A DNA stretch of 39,702 nucleotides from Pseudomonadota bacterium. Lineage in GTDB: Bacteria > Pseudomonadota > Gammaproteobacteria > Xanthomonadales > Rhodanobacteraceae. The notes beneath the pieces were generated by a model. That model made no database searches. It was not told the DNA's origin and worked only from the letters and a program-made list of their open reading frames with translations. Position numbers and translations under genes: made by a program. The first letter of the stretch is position 1, and each line of letters starts with the position of its first letter. The stretch is from NCBI GenBank assembly GCA_021794575.1, contig JAJYQO010000004.1, forward strand, positions 1,582-41,283, in the 5' to 3' direction. Shown here piece by piece: positions 27,189-35,977 of this stretch.

Positions 27189-27397
27189 TCCGACGCAGTG
27201 ACTGGCGGAGGATCATTCGCGGCCCGCGCCGTGCGGGAATGCCGGGTCATTACACCGCGTCGATCATCATGACCGCACTGCCCGGCGCGCCGTGCGTTTC
27301 GGGAGTTTCCAACGCGATCGTCGTCGGGCGGACCGCCGGCCATGCCCGCCGATAGCGCTTGCTACACTCGCCGCATGGAAGTTGCCACGCGCCCGCC

Positions 27398-28717
27398 ATG
27401 CTGAGCGAACTGGGATTGGTGCTGCTTCTGGCCCTGGCCAACGGCTTCTTCGCGCTGTCTGAAATGGCCATGGTCACCGCGCGGCGCTCGCGCCTGAAGC
27501 AGATGGCGCGCACCAGCAGGCGCGCGGCTCTGGCGCTGAAACTGGCGCAGTCGCCGGAGCGTTTTCTGTCCACCGTACAGGTGGGCATCACACTGATCGC
27601 CATCGTCACCGGCGTGGTCACCGGCGCCAATATCGGCGATCACATCATGCTGTGGCTGCAGAGCCTGGGCTGGACGCCGCTGCTGCCCTATGCGCGGCCG
27701 CTGGGCTACGCGCTCGGCATCGCGCTGATCACCTACCTCAACATCGTGGTCGGCGAACTGGTGCCGAAGCGGCTGGCGCTGGTGGCACCGGAGCAACTGG
27801 CGCTGCTGGTCGGTGCGCCCATGCTGGCGCTGGCGCGGCTGACGGCACCGTTCGTGCTGGTGCTGAACTTTTCCAGCAATGCGCTGCTGCGCCTGCTGCG
27901 CCTGGGCCGCGCCGCTCCGGAACGCATCAGCGAGGAGGAAATCCGCCTGCTGGTGGCCGAAAGCGCCGAGCAGGGCGTGCTGGACGAGGACGAGCGCGCC
28001 ATGGTCAGCCGCGTGCTGCGCCTGGGCGACCGCAGCGTCGGCAGCGTGATGACACCGCGTACGCGTATCGCCTGGCTGGATGCCGCGGCCGGCATCGAGG
28101 AGAACCTGGCGGTGCTGCGCGAGACGCCGTACTCACGCTATCCGGTGTATCGCGGCAGCGAGAGCGAGGTGCTGGGCGTGCTCGAGGTCAAGAACCTGCT
28201 CGAGCCGATGACGCGCGGCGTCACCCAGCCCGGACTGTTCCGCACCCTGGCCAAGCCGTTGTATGTACCGAGCAGCGCGCGTGCGCTGGACTTGCTGGAG
28301 CAATTTCGCGACGCGCAGACGCCGCTGGCGCTGGTGGTGGACGAATACGGCGACATCGAAGGCCTGGTCACCATCAACAATCTGCTGGAGGCAGTGGTGG
28401 GGCGAGCCGCGCCCAGCAATGACGGCGCACCGCCAGTGGACGCACCGATCGTACGCCGCGCCGACGGCAGTTTCAGCGTCGACGGCGCGCTCTCGATCGA
28501 GGACCTGCGCGAGTTGCTGGGCACTGTGCAGATGCCCGAGGCGCCCGATCTCGAGTACCACACCGTGGCCGGACTGATCATGGCGCGACTGGGCCGCATC
28601 CCGGCGCTGGGTGAGGTGTTCGACTGGCAGGGTCTACGCTTCGAGATCCTGGATCTGGACGGCGCGCGCATCGATCGCGTGCTGCTGAGCGTGTTGCCGC
28701 AGGACGCGCAGAAGTGA
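27398..28717 (+). CDS. CorC/HlyC-type membrane protein with DUF21 and CBS domains
   Basis: A 439-aa protein of the hemolysin C/CorC group. The DUF21 (CNNM) membrane domain covers about 1-190 with four hydrophobic segments, including LLLALANGFFALSEMAMV and the signature VQVGITLIAIVTGVVTGANIGD. Two CBS domains follow (about 210-335; VGSVMTPRTRIAWLD and YVPSSARALDLLEQF), and a CorC_HlyC domain ends the chain (RRADGSFSVDGALSIEDL, VAGLIMARLGRIP). Relatives bind adenine nucleotides and take part in magnesium or cobalt handling; none is proved here to be a hemolysin. The ATG at MLSELGLVL was chosen; a TACACT -10-like word lies at 27363-27368. Its stop overlaps the GTG start of the next gene. Confidence 0.92.
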   Translation: MLSELGLVLLLALANGFFALSEMAMVTARRSRLKQMARTSRRAALALKLAQSPERFLSTVQVGITLIAIVTGVVTGANIGDHIMLWLQSLGWTPLLPYARPLGYALGIALITYLNIVVGELVPKRLALVAPEQLALLVGAPMLALARLTAPFVLVLNFSSNALLRLLRLGRAAPERISEEEIRLLVAESAEQGVLDEDERAMVSRVLRLGDRSVGSVMTPRTRIAWLDAAAGIEENLAVLRETPYSRYPVYRGSESEVLGVLEVKNLLEPMTRGVTQPGLFRTLAKPLYVPSSARALDLLEQFRDAQTPLALVVDEYGDIEGLVTINNLLEAVVGRAAPSNDGAPPVDAPIVRRADGSFSVDGALSIEDLRELLGTVQMPEAPDLEYHTVAGLIMARLGRIPALGEVFDWQGLRFEILDLDGARIDRVLLSVLPQDAQK

Positions 28718-29319
28718 GTCCGCGCGCGCACGCCGAGCGCACCAGCGCGGTGCTGCGCGCGGCGCTGCACGCGCACCCCGACGCCCGAATCCGCTTCGGC
28801 GACCTGGTCGAGCCGCTGCACGAGCGCGCATTCGGATTTCTGGTGCTGCTCCTGGCGCTGCCCAACTTCGTGCCGGTGCCGCTGGGCATCGGCGGGCCGA
28901 TGGGCGTGCTAACCGCACTGGCCGGGCTGCAGATGCTGCTCGGATTGCAGCGGCCCTGGCTACCGCGGCGCCTGGCCGATTACCGCATCGCGCGCGGCAC
29001 CGCGGACAAGGTGCTGGGCTTCGGCCTGCCGCTGCTGTCGCGTCTGGAAAAGCTGGCGCGCCCGCGTCTGGAGGTGCTCACCTATCGGCCCGCCAGCCTG
29101 TTCACCGGTCTGCTGCTGCTGGCGGTGGGTGCGCTGCTGGCGCTGCCGATCCCATTCACCAACTGGCCCATCGGCATGTTGTTGCTGCTGTACGCCATTG
29201 CCCTGCTGGAACGCGACGGCGCGCTGTTGCTGGCTGCCTGGCTGGGCGCGCTGGGCGGCATCGGTGTGTTCGCCAGCGCCAGCGGCGCGCTCGTGCACCT
29301 GCTGCGCGGTTGGTTTTGA
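28714..29319 (+). CDS. ExoD-like membrane protein
   Basis: A 201-aa protein of the ExoD family (exopolysaccharide synthesis protein ExoD of rhizobia). The family block RIRFGDLVEPLHERAFGFLVLLLALPNFVPVPLG spans about 26-60, followed by hydrophobic segments near 63-79, 127-145, 148-165 and 170-190. The start is a GTG that overlaps the preceding stop (GTGA), so the two genes are translationally coupled. In Rhizobium meliloti ExoD affects exopolysaccharide and alkali tolerance; the molecular function is not known. It is convergent with the next gene, one base apart. Confidence 0.9.
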   Translation: MSPRAHAERTSAVLRAALHAHPDARIRFGDLVEPLHERAFGFLVLLLALPNFVPVPLGIGGPMGVLTALAGLQMLLGLQRPWLPRRLADYRIARGTADKVLGFGLPLLSRLEKLARPRLEVLTYRPASLFTGLLLLAVGALLALPIPFTNWPIGMLLLLYAIALLERDGALLLAAWLGALGGIGVFASASGALVHLLRGWF

Positions 29320-29320
29320 A

Positions 29321-29632
29321 TCAGCGGAACAGTTGCAGCAGCGCCCAGGCCAGGCCCAGGGTCAGATAGCCGACCAGCACCCAGAAACTGCGGTCCAGAT
29401 ACGGCTCGCCGGTTTCCCTCGAGTACGGGCTGTAACGCCCGGCAAACCAGTCCGGAACGATCAACATGCCGGCACCGATGACCGGCATGAACAGCACCAG
29501 TCCGGCGCCGCGCGCGGCCTGCAGGATGCTGCTACCGCGCGCCACCCACAGCGCAGGAAACCACGCGCGCAGGTGCAGCAGCATCCACAACCAGAACAGC
29601 AGCGCGGCGACGCCCAGGATGCGATGGCCCAT
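29321..29632 (-). CDS. Small membrane protein after trmJ, unknown function
   Basis: A 103-aa protein with three hydrophobic segments (ILGVAALLFWLWMLLHL, GAGLVLFMPVIGAGMLIV, WVLVGYLTLGLAWALLQLF). Between the second and third it has a polar loop with Arg/Tyr/Ser (AGRYSPYSRETGEPYLDR). Aromatic-rich text and the order of helix-loop-helix do not match a family I know. Its ATG lies three bases after the trmJ stop, so the two are almost surely co-transcribed, though no functional tie to tRNA methylation is evident. Confidence 0.82.
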   Translation of the reverse strand: MGHRILGVAALLFWLWMLLHLRAWFPALWVARGSSILQAARGAGLVLFMPVIGAGMLIVPDWFAGRYSPYSRETGEPYLDRSFWVLVGYLTLGLAWALLQLFR

Positions 29633-29635
29633 CGC

Positions 29636-30409
29636 CTACTCCACGGCGCGGTCGCGCGCGATCCGTGCCATGCGCTCGGCATCGGCCAGGATGCCGTGCA
29701 GGATGCGCAGCTCGCGCAGGCTGGGCCGGGCGCGCAGGAACAACCTGCGCAGGCGCCGCTCGATGGTGAACGGCGCGCGGCCTTTGTGGAAATCGATGGC
29801 GTGCAGCACCGGCCACAGGTGCTCGAAAAACGCTTCCATCTGGGCGAGATCGGCGGGCGGCTCGGCAAGCGCGTCGGCATCACCCGCGCCTGCACCCTGC
29901 ACCTGCGCCAGCGCGCACAGGCGCAGTTCGTAGGCCATCACCTGCACCGCCTGCGCCAGGTTGAGCGAGCTGAAGTCCTCGACGCTGGGAATACGCACCA
30001 TGGCATGGCAGCGCGCCAGCTCGTCGTTCTCCAGGCCGGCGCGTTCGTTGCCGAACAGCAGCGCCACCTGTCCGCCCGCGACGGCATGCGCGAAGGCGCG
30101 CGCGGCGCCGGCGCGCGGATCGAGTTCCGGCAGCGCCACGCCGCGGCGGCGCGCACTCAGACCCAGCGCCAGCGTGCAACCGGCCAGCGCGGTGTCCAGA
30201 CCGGTGTGCACCGGCGCGGCATCCAGCAACGCGTCGGCGCCCGCCGCCAGGGCGATGGCCTCCGGATCGGGAAAACGCTGCGGCGCCACCAGCACCAGCC
30301 GCGTCAGCCCCATGGTGCGCATGGCGCGCGCCGCGGCGCCGATGTTGCCCGGATGCTGCGGCCGCACCAGCACGCAGGCGATGCGGTCCTGGAGCGACGC
30401 CGCGTTCAT
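29636..30409 (-). CDS. trmJ: tRNA (cytidine/uridine-2'-O)-methyltransferase TrmJ
   Basis: A 257-aa SPOUT-class methyltransferase that adds a 2'-O-methyl group at position 32 of several tRNAs, using S-adenosylmethionine bound in a deep trefoil knot. The motifs are clear: motif 1 RPQHPGNIGAAARAMRTMGL, motif 2 LLFGNERAGLENDELARC and motif 3 SLNLAQAVQVMAYEL. The C-terminal helical extension (FFEHLWPVLHAIDFH ... FLRARPSLRELRILHGIL) is the TrmJ-type dimer arm, which sets it apart from TrmL. The longer open frame upstream of the chosen ATG runs antisense to suhB and is noise. It is divergent from suhB, an arrangement also known in E. coli. Confidence 0.96.
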   Translation of the reverse strand: MNAASLQDRIACVLVRPQHPGNIGAAARAMRTMGLTRLVLVAPQRFPDPEAIALAAGADALLDAAPVHTGLDTALAGCTLALGLSARRRGVALPELDPRAGAARAFAHAVAGGQVALLFGNERAGLENDELARCHAMVRIPSVEDFSSLNLAQAVQVMAYELRLCALAQVQGAGAGDADALAEPPADLAQMEAFFEHLWPVLHAIDFHKGRAPFTIERRLRRLFLRARPSLRELRILHGILADAERMARIARDRAVE

Positions 30410-30439
30410 GCGCGGCCAGCCGCGCCGCCGCTGCGCGGC

Positions 30440-30448
30440 TGGCATAAT
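30440..30448 (+). promoter_or_regulatory. Extended -10 promoter element of suhB (candidate)
   Basis: TGGCATAAT contains a TGn extension and a CATAAT -10 hexamer (30443-30448), about 50 bases before the suhB ATG. The upstream -35 position has no good match, as is usual for extended -10 promoters. Position and match are suggestive only. Confidence 0.35.
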
Positions 30449-30499
30449 GCGCGCACCGCGCCTGGCGCGGTGTCGTTCTTTTTCCACTGCGATCCGATC

Positions 30500-31303
30500 A
30501 TGCCCAGACCCGCCATCACGATTGCGGTGCGCGCCGCGCGCGCCGCCGGCAACGTCATCCTGCGCTACCAGAACCGCATCGAGGGCCTGGCCGTCATCGA
30601 GAAGCAGCGCATGGATTTCGCCAGCGAGGTCGATCGCCTCGCCGAGGCCGAAATCATACGCGAGATCCGCCGCGCCTATCCCGACCACGGTATCCTGGCC
30701 GAGGAATCCGGCGCGGTCAGCACGGGCCGCGCCACCTGGGTGATCGATCCGCTGGACGGCACCCACAACTACCTGCGCGGCATTCCGCACTGCTGCGTGT
30801 CGATCGCGCTGCTGGAGCGCGGCGAGCCGACACACGGCGTGATCTTCGACCCGATGCGCGGGGATTTGTTCGTCGCCAGCAAGGGCGATGGCGCGTTTCT
30901 CAACGACCGCCGCATCCGCGTGTCCAAGCGCGAGGGTCTGGCCGGCGCCATGCTCGCCACCGGATTCCCGTACCGCCAGCGTGCGCATCTGGATGCGCAA
31001 CTGGGCATGGTGCGCGCACTGCTGGTCGAAGCCGAAGATCTGCGCCGCAGCGGCTCGGCGGCACTGGATCTGGCCTACACGGCCTGCGGACGCTTCGATG
31101 GCTATTTCGAGATCGGGCTGAAGCCCTGGGACCTAGCCGCCGGCTGCCTGCTGGTGCGCGAGGCCGGCGGCCGCTACAGCGACTTCGCCGGCCGTGAAGG
31201 CCTGCCGGCCAGCGGCAACATCGTCGCCGGCAATCTGGCCGTCACCAGGGGCATGCTCGAAACCATCCGACCGCTGACGCCACCGGCACTGCTGAAAGCC
31301 TGA
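30500..31303 (+). CDS. suhB: Inositol-1-monophosphatase (SuhB)
   Basis: A 267-aa member of the lithium-sensitive, magnesium-dependent phosphatase family. The metal-binding blocks are LAEESG (about 73-78), WVIDPLDGTHNYLRG (about 86-100) and the late WDLAAGCLLVREAGG. The length and the RSGSAALDLAYTACGRFDGYFE block fit SuhB. In E. coli SuhB also acts as a component of rRNA antitermination complexes; whether this one does cannot be told here. The ATG at MPRPAITI was chosen, leaving 90 bp to the divergent trmJ start. In-frame codons upstream belong to a non-coding open frame running through the trmJ region. Confidence 0.96.
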   Translation: MPRPAITIAVRAARAAGNVILRYQNRIEGLAVIEKQRMDFASEVDRLAEAEIIREIRRAYPDHGILAEESGAVSTGRATWVIDPLDGTHNYLRGIPHCCVSIALLERGEPTHGVIFDPMRGDLFVASKGDGAFLNDRRIRVSKREGLAGAMLATGFPYRQRAHLDAQLGMVRALLVEAEDLRRSGSAALDLAYTACGRFDGYFEIGLKPWDLAAGCLLVREAGGRYSDFAGREGLPASGNIVAGNLAVTRGMLETIRPLTPPALLKA

Positions 31304-31375
31304 GCGCGCTGCGCGGCCGGTGCCGGCACTCCCGCGACGGAGCGGCCCGCGCAGGCAGCGCGCGGTCCGCGATAC

Positions 31376-31798
31376 TCACATGTCGTGCTTGGCCAGCACG
31401 TAGCCGCGCTGCTGGTAGGCGCGCCAGCGCGCGCGCGAACCGCTGCGGGCATCGGCATCGGCTGGCACCACCTCGAGCAGCCGCGCGCAGTCGCGCAGGC
31501 AGGGCTCCTCGCGCAGGTTGATCAGCAGCGGACGGTCGGGCGTGTCCACACCGGGCGGCACGATCAGCACGGCGGTGTCGGCGTCGTCCGTGTCGCCGGC
31601 GATCTGGTGCGGAATGAAGGCGTCCTCGTCGAAGCTCCACAGCAACTCGTCCAATGCCTCGGCCTCGTCCATGTCGCGCACCAGTACCAGCGCCGGCTGG
31701 CGGTGCTGGAACGCACGCTGCGCCAGCTCGCACACCAGCAGCAGCGGGTTGTCGCGGAAACGCGGTTTGTCGATCAGGTAGAAATCGGCTTGCGGCAT
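31376..31798 (-). CDS. holC: DNA polymerase III subunit chi
   Basis: A 140-aa protein matching the chi subunit of DNA polymerase III, which links the clamp loader (through psi) to single-stranded DNA-binding protein. The family pattern is visible: ADFYLIDKPRFRDNPLLLVCELAQRAFQ at the start, DMDEAEALDELLWSFDEDAFIPHQ in the middle, then VLIVPPGVDTPDRPLLINL and the closing block GYVLAKHDM. It is the last gene of a minus-strand run behind a sensor kinase gene, 46 bp away. In relatives holC often sits between pepA and valS; neither is present here. Confidence 0.92.
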   Translation of the reverse strand: MPQADFYLIDKPRFRDNPLLLVCELAQRAFQHRQPALVLVRDMDEAEALDELLWSFDEDAFIPHQIAGDTDDADTAVLIVPPGVDTPDRPLLINLREEPCLRDCARLLEVVPADADARSGSRARWRAYQQRGYVLAKHDM

Positions 31799-31844
31799 GC
31801 GCGCGAGCGTACCTGCGTGCCGCGCTGCGGTCACTCCCGGCGGT

Positions 31845-33167
31845 TCAAATCAGCGCCGCCGTGCCCGTGGCCGGCAGCAGGATGCGCACGCACAGGCCGC
31901 CGCCGTCGCGGTTGACCAGGGTGATGCGCCCACCGTGCGCCTCGACGATTTCACGTGCCAGCGCCAGGCCCAGGCCGCTGCCGCTGCGCTTGGTCGAATA
32001 GAACGGCAGCAGCGCCTGCGCCAGCACCGCCTCGCTCATGCCGGGGCCGCGGTCGCGCACCTCGATGCGCCAATGCGCGTCGGCCTGCTGCACCTCCAGT
32101 TCCACCGCATCGGCCGGCCCACCGGCCTCGTGCGCGTTCTTGATCAGATTCAGCAGCACCTGTTCCATCTGCGCGGCGTCGAAGCACGCCGGTGCCGTGG
32201 GCACCGGATACGGCATGCGGAACCTGGCGTGCGCGGTCAGCGCTTCGACGAACGCCGGCCAGCGCACCGGCTCGCTGCGCGGCGCCGGCAACTTGGCGAT
32301 CTGCGCGTAGTCGGCGATGAACCCGTGCAGGTGGCGCGCGCGCTCGCCGATGCGCGCAAACACCTCGGGCAACTGCCGGGTATCGCCGCGCCGCGCCAGC
32401 TCGGCGCCGGAATGCGCCAACGAGCTGATCGGCGCCAGCGAATTGTTGAGCTCGTGGCTGATCACCCGGATCACTTTTTTCCACACCGCCACTTCGGCGC
32501 GCGCCATCTCGCGTGTCATGCGCCGCAGCAGGTACAGCCGGTGCGGCAGCCCGTGCAGCCGGAACCCGCGCTGCGCAAGGTGGAAGCGTTCCTCCATGCC
32601 GTCCATGTCCAGCGCGAACAGGCTGTCCTCGCCCAGCTCCAGCGCACGACGCAAGGCCGCGGGCAGCGTCTCGATCAGTTCCGCGAAAGCGATGCCGGTG
32701 ATGCTGCGCCCGCCGCCCAGCAGTTGCCGCGCCGCCAGGTTGCTCAGAACGATGCGGCCGGCGGTGTCGACCAGCAGCAGCGCCACCGGCGAGTGCTGCA
32801 CCACGGTATCCAGCAGCAGCTCGCGCTGCGCCAGGTGCTGGCGCTGCACGCGCAGTGCCGCGCCCAGCGCGTTGTGCATCTCGATCAGGGCGCCCAGTTC
32901 GTCGCGGCGGCGCACCACGATGCCGAAGCTGAAATCGCCGTCGCGGTAGCTGGCGACGCCGCTCTCCAGGGCGCGCAGCAAGCGGCGCAACGGCCGCACG
33001 ACCGTATGCGCGAGCCAGAGCAGCAGCGGTAGCAGCGACAGCGCCGCCAACGCCAGCGCCCAGCGCGTAGCCAGCGCGCCCTGCAGCAGGACGGTGAGCC
33101 CGGCACCGGCCAGCGCCGCCAGCCACAGCAGCAGCGCCAGCTTGCCGGCGATGGAGAACACGCGCAT
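31845..33167 (-). CDS. Sensor histidine kinase (NtrY-like layout)
   Basis: A 440-aa membrane kinase. Two helices near 7-29 and 36-55 enclose a very short periplasmic loop, followed by a HAMP-like linker (60-115), a PAS domain (about 118-170; VVQHSPVALLLVDTAGRIVLSN), a DHp domain with phospho-acceptor His238 in VISHELNNSL, and an ATP-binding domain with N-box NLIKNAHEAGG, G1 DRGPGMSE and G2 GSGLGLALAREIVEAHGG. The HELNNSLAPI form of the H-box is typical of NtrY-like kinases that pair with sigma-54 activators. Its ATG shares one base with the TGA of the regulator gene (TGATG), so it is translationally coupled to it. The signal is not identifiable; the tiny periplasmic part suggests membrane or cytoplasmic sensing. 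Confidence 0.94.
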   Translation of the reverse strand: MRVFSIAGKLALLLWLAALAGAGLTVLLQGALATRWALALAALSLLPLLLWLAHTVVRPLRRLLRALESGVASYRDGDFSFGIVVRRRDELGALIEMHNALGAALRVQRQHLAQRELLLDTVVQHSPVALLLVDTAGRIVLSNLAARQLLGGGRSITGIAFAELIETLPAALRRALELGEDSLFALDMDGMEERFHLAQRGFRLHGLPHRLYLLRRMTREMARAEVAVWKKVIRVISHELNNSLAPISSLAHSGAELARRGDTRQLPEVFARIGERARHLHGFIADYAQIAKLPAPRSEPVRWPAFVEALTAHARFRMPYPVPTAPACFDAAQMEQVLLNLIKNAHEAGGPADAVELEVQQADAHWRIEVRDRGPGMSEAVLAQALLPFYSTKRSGSGLGLALAREIVEAHGGRITLVNRDGGGLCVRILLPATGTAALI

Positions 33168-34516
33168 CAGTCCTGCGCCAGTCCGTAATACTGCAGGCGC
33201 CGGTACAGCGCTTGTCGTGACAGGCCGAGCCGCTGCGCGGCACGCGCCACCACGCCGTTGCAGGCGCGCAGCGCTTCCTCGATGGCGGCGCGACCGGGTT
33301 CGTCCAGATCGCGCGGCGACGACGCGACGCCGGCTGCAACGGGAAGCGCGAGATCGGCGGCGCGCACCACGCCGTCGCGGCACAGCAGCCGCGCGCGCTC
33401 CAGCGTATTGCGCAGCTCGCGCACGTTGCCCGGCCAGGGATACGCCAGCAGTGCCTCGCGCGCGCCATCGTCCAGCATGCCGGCACCGCCCAGGAAATGC
33501 TCGGCCAACGGCAGGATGTCCTCGCGCCGCGACGCCAGCGGCGGCAGTGCCAGCTCGATCGCGTTCAGGCGGTAGTACAAGTCCTCGCGGAAACGGCCCG
33601 CGCGCACCAGTGCACGCAGATCGGCGTTGGTGGCGCTGAGGATGCGCACGCGCACGCTACGCGTGCGCCCGGAACCCAATCGCTCGAACTGGCCGGTTTC
33701 CAGCACGCGCAGCAGCTTGGCCTGTCCGGCCAGCGGCAGGTTGCCGATCTCGTCCAGCAACAGCGTGCCGCCGTCGGCCTGTTCGAAGCGGCCTTCGCGC
33801 GCTCGGGTGGCCCCGGTGTAGGCACCGGCCTCGGCGCCGAACAGCTCGGCTTCCAGCAGGTTTTCCGGCAGCGCGCCGCAGTTGACCGCTACGAACGGTC
33901 CCGTGCGCGCCGCCGAATTGGCGTGCACGATCGCGGCGATGCGCTCCTTGCCGGTACCGTTGGGACCGGTAATCAGCACCGGTACCGAGCCGCGCGCCAC
34001 TTGGCAAGTCATCTCCAGCAGTTGCAGCATGGCATCGGAAGCGAACACCAGCCCGGCCAGATCGAACTCGGTCTCGAGCTTCTCGCGGCGCGCGCGACGC
34101 GCCTGACGGCGCTCGGCGAGCTGGCAATTGGCCTCGGCCAGCTCGAGCAGGTTCTCGACCGTGGCCAGCAGGCGCGCGTCGTCCCAGGGCTTGGACAGGT
34201 AATCGGCGGCGCCGGCCTTGACCAGACGCACGGCGGCATCGAGATGCGTCCAGCCGGTGAGCAGGATCACCGGCAGGTCGGGCTGCGCAGCTCGCAGGGC
34301 GTGGAACAGCGCCTCGCCTTCGGCCCCCGAGGTGGTGTCGTCGCTGAAGTTCATGTCGGCGATCACCAGGTCCACGCGCGTGGCGCGCGCGCTGTCCAGG
34401 CCCTGCTCGGGCGTGGCCGCGCCCAGCGTGCGGATATCGTGCAGCGCGAACAGCGTCGCCAGCGCCTCGATGACGCCGGGATTGTCGTCGATGACCAGAA
34501 TGGTGCGCGCAGGCAT
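33167..34516 (-). CDS. Sigma-54-dependent response regulator
   Basis: A 449-aa NtrC-family regulator. The receiver (about 4-120) has the acidic pair Asp10-Asp11, phospho-acceptor Asp54 in LVIADMNF, Thr in LLTGWTH and Lys in YLSKPWDD. The AAA+ domain (about 155-385) has Walker [30 protein letters not shown] and the sigma-54 contact loop, which reads GAYTGA here rather than GAFTGA. A Fis-type helix-turn-helix ends the chain ([21 protein letters not shown]). The start [11 protein letters not shown] matches the family; in-frame codons before it overlap marC. It is the upstream half of the regulator/kinase pair and lies four bases after marC. The target genes are unknown; MarC and MAPEG genes in the same run are candidates. 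Confidence 0.95.
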   Translation of the reverse strand: MPARTILVIDDNPGVIEALATLFALHDIRTLGAATPEQGLDSARATRVDLVIADMNFSDDTTSGAEGEALFHALRAAQPDLPVILLTGWTHLDAAVRLVKAGAADYLSKPWDDARLLATVENLLELAEANCQLAERRQARRARREKLETEFDLAGLVFASDAMLQLLEMTCQVARGSVPVLITGPNGTGKERIAAIVHANSAARTGPFVAVNCGALPENLLEAELFGAEAGAYTGATRAREGRFEQADGGTLLLDEIGNLPLAGQAKLLRVLETGQFERLGSGRTRSVRVRILSATNADLRALVRAGRFREDLYYRLNAIELALPPLASRREDILPLAEHFLGGAGMLDDGAREALLAYPWPGNVRELRNTLERARLLCRDGVVRAADLALPVAAGVASSPRDLDEPGRAAIEEALRACNGVVARAAQRLGLSRQALYRRLQYYGLAQD

Positions 34517-34520
34517 GGCT

Positions 34521-35192
34521 TCAGGGTGCCGGGTGCACGCTGGCAAGCAGCGCGGAGACACCGCCCCAGGCGATCTGCGCGCCGATGCACAGCAGGATGA
34601 ATGAGATCAGCTGCTGCACGCCGTTGAAGGCGCTGCGCGGCAGCATGCGGCCCAGTCTGGGCGCGTAGCGGTAACACGTGTAGACCAGCGCGGCCAGCAG
34701 CGCCGCGGCCAGCAGGATGCCGAGGTGCGCCAGCAGCGTGGCCTGCCAGCCGGGGCGCGTGGCCTGCGCCGAGAGCGTCAGCACCACCACGATGGTGCCG
34801 GGACCGACGGTGAGCGGAAACGTGAACGGATAGAACGCGCGCTCCAGCACGGCGGCCTCGTCGCTGGCGCCGGGCGTGGGCGCGGCCTCATTGCCGCCGG
34901 AACTGAGCATCTTCCAGCCCATCGCCGCCAGTGTCAGCCCGCCACCCACCTGCACCACCGGCAGCGAGATGCCGAAGAAACGCAGGATCGTCTGGCCCAG
35001 CAGCTCGGTGACCAGGATGAACACCAGCATCATCAGCGTGACCCGCAACGCCAGGCGCTTGAAGACGGGCTCCGGCGCCTCGCCGACCATGCCGAGGATG
35101 ATCAGCGCGGTGCCCACCGGATTGATCACCGGCAGCAGCGCCGCGAACGCCAGCGGCAGGGTATCCAGCGGTTGCAACACGCGCGCGATCAT
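34521..35192 (-). CDS. MarC family integral membrane protein
   Basis: A 223-aa inner-membrane protein of the MarC (UPF0056) family with six hydrophobic helices. Diagnostic blocks are LPVINPVGTALIILGM near the start, ELLGQTILRFFGISLPVVQVGGGLTLAAMGWKML in the middle, and AFYPFTFPLTVGPGTIVVVLTL followed by QQLISFILLCIGAQIAWGG at the end. The family was once tied to multiple antibiotic resistance, but that role was withdrawn and the function remains unknown. Its ATG overlaps the stop of the MAPEG gene (ATGA) and its stop is four bases from the regulator start. Confidence 0.93.
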   Translation of the reverse strand: MIARVLQPLDTLPLAFAALLPVINPVGTALIILGMVGEAPEPVFKRLALRVTLMMLVFILVTELLGQTILRFFGISLPVVQVGGGLTLAAMGWKMLSSGGNEAAPTPGASDEAAVLERAFYPFTFPLTVGPGTIVVVLTLSAQATRPGWQATLLAHLGILLAAALLAALVYTCYRYAPRLGRMLPRSAFNGVQQLISFILLCIGAQIAWGGVSALLASVHPAP

Positions 35193-35575
35193 CGCGACAG
35201 CGCCTGCGCCAACTGCACGAACACCAGCACCAGCAGCGCCGTCTGCATCAGCATGCCCAGCGTGAAGGCCGGGCCGCGCCGGGTCGCGTCGCGCAGATAG
35301 GCGGCCGCGTACCACACCCGCGCCAGCAGCCATACCGCGCCGAAGGCCGCCGCCAGTCGCGCAGCGCCCAACCACGTCGCCAGCGCCAGCGTGGGCAGGA
35401 ACATCAGCGCCGCCTCCATCGTGTTGGCCTGCACGCGGAACGCGCGCTCGAAGGCCGGGTGGCCGGTCGTCGCCGGCGCCTTGATGCCGTGCACGTCGCG
35501 TGCGCGGCCAGTGATGAAAGCAGTGACCATCAGCAGCAGCACCGTCAGTGCGGCGATCAGAGCGGACAACAGCAT
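35189..35575 (-). CDS. MAPEG family membrane protein
   Basis: A 128-aa protein of the MAPEG group (membrane-associated proteins in eicosanoid and glutathione metabolism). Four hydrophobic helices are visible, and the block RVQANTMEAALMFLPTLALA carries the family's conserved Asn-x-x-E in the second helix; WLLARVWYAAAYLRDATRRGPAF is the typical third-helix end. Bacterial members may be glutathione transferases or peroxidases, but this one is unassigned. The start at MLLSALIAAL was chosen; upstream in-frame residues are Pro/Arg noise. It is the first gene of the minus-strand run ending with holC. Confidence 0.91.
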   Translation of the reverse strand: MLLSALIAALTVLLLMVTAFITGRARDVHGIKAPATTGHPAFERAFRVQANTMEAALMFLPTLALATWLGAARLAAAFGAVWLLARVWYAAAYLRDATRRGPAFTLGMLMQTALLVLVFVQLAQALSR

Positions 35576-35734
35576 GGTGCGGTCCTCGGCAGGGTGCGCG
35601 CAGCATAGCCCGCCTGCTGCGCCATGCGCCGCCGCCATGCGCCGCGCCACGGGCGCGGAACCGCGGCGCTGCGGCGCGGTCTGAGGTGAAGACGGGGCGC
35701 ACCACGTCCAGCACCCGGCCGGCGGGAGCACAGC

Positions 35735-35953
35735 ATGTTCGGAATGACCACCGCAGCGCTGATGTGGAGCATGGTCTTCGGCTCCATCGGTACCGGCTAC
35801 TTCATCTACGGCAAGCGCCAGGGCGAGGCGCTATGGCTGATCAGCGGACTGCTGCTGGGCGGGGCGATGTTCTTCGTCTACAGCTCCAGTTGGGTCATCG
35901 TCGTCGGCCTGCTGCTGACGCTGCTGCCGTGGATCTGGCGACGTTTCACCTGA
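35735..35953 (+). CDS. Small two-helix membrane protein, unknown function
   Basis: A 72-aa protein with two or three hydrophobic segments (ALMWSMVFGSIGTGYFIYG, ALWLISGLLLGGAMFFVY, WVIVVGLLLTLLPWIW). The GSIGTGYFIYGKRQ block, in which a Gly-rich helix end meets a basic loop, recurs in small hypothetical proteins of Proteobacteria, as I recall. A GGGAG site lies seven bases before the ATG. It is divergent from the MAPEG gene and convergent with the hydrolase gene. Function unknown. Confidence 0.82.
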   Translation: MFGMTTAALMWSMVFGSIGTGYFIYGKRQGEALWLISGLLLGGAMFFVYSSSWVIVVGLLLTLLPWIWRRFT

Positions 35954-35977
35954 TCCATCCGCGCTTACAGCTGACGC

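Noticed and set aside
29129-30499. A long in-frame extension upstream of suhB, which would make a 724-aa fusion.
   Set aside because: It runs antisense to trmJ and the small membrane gene; the family alignment of SuhB begins at the ATG at 30500.
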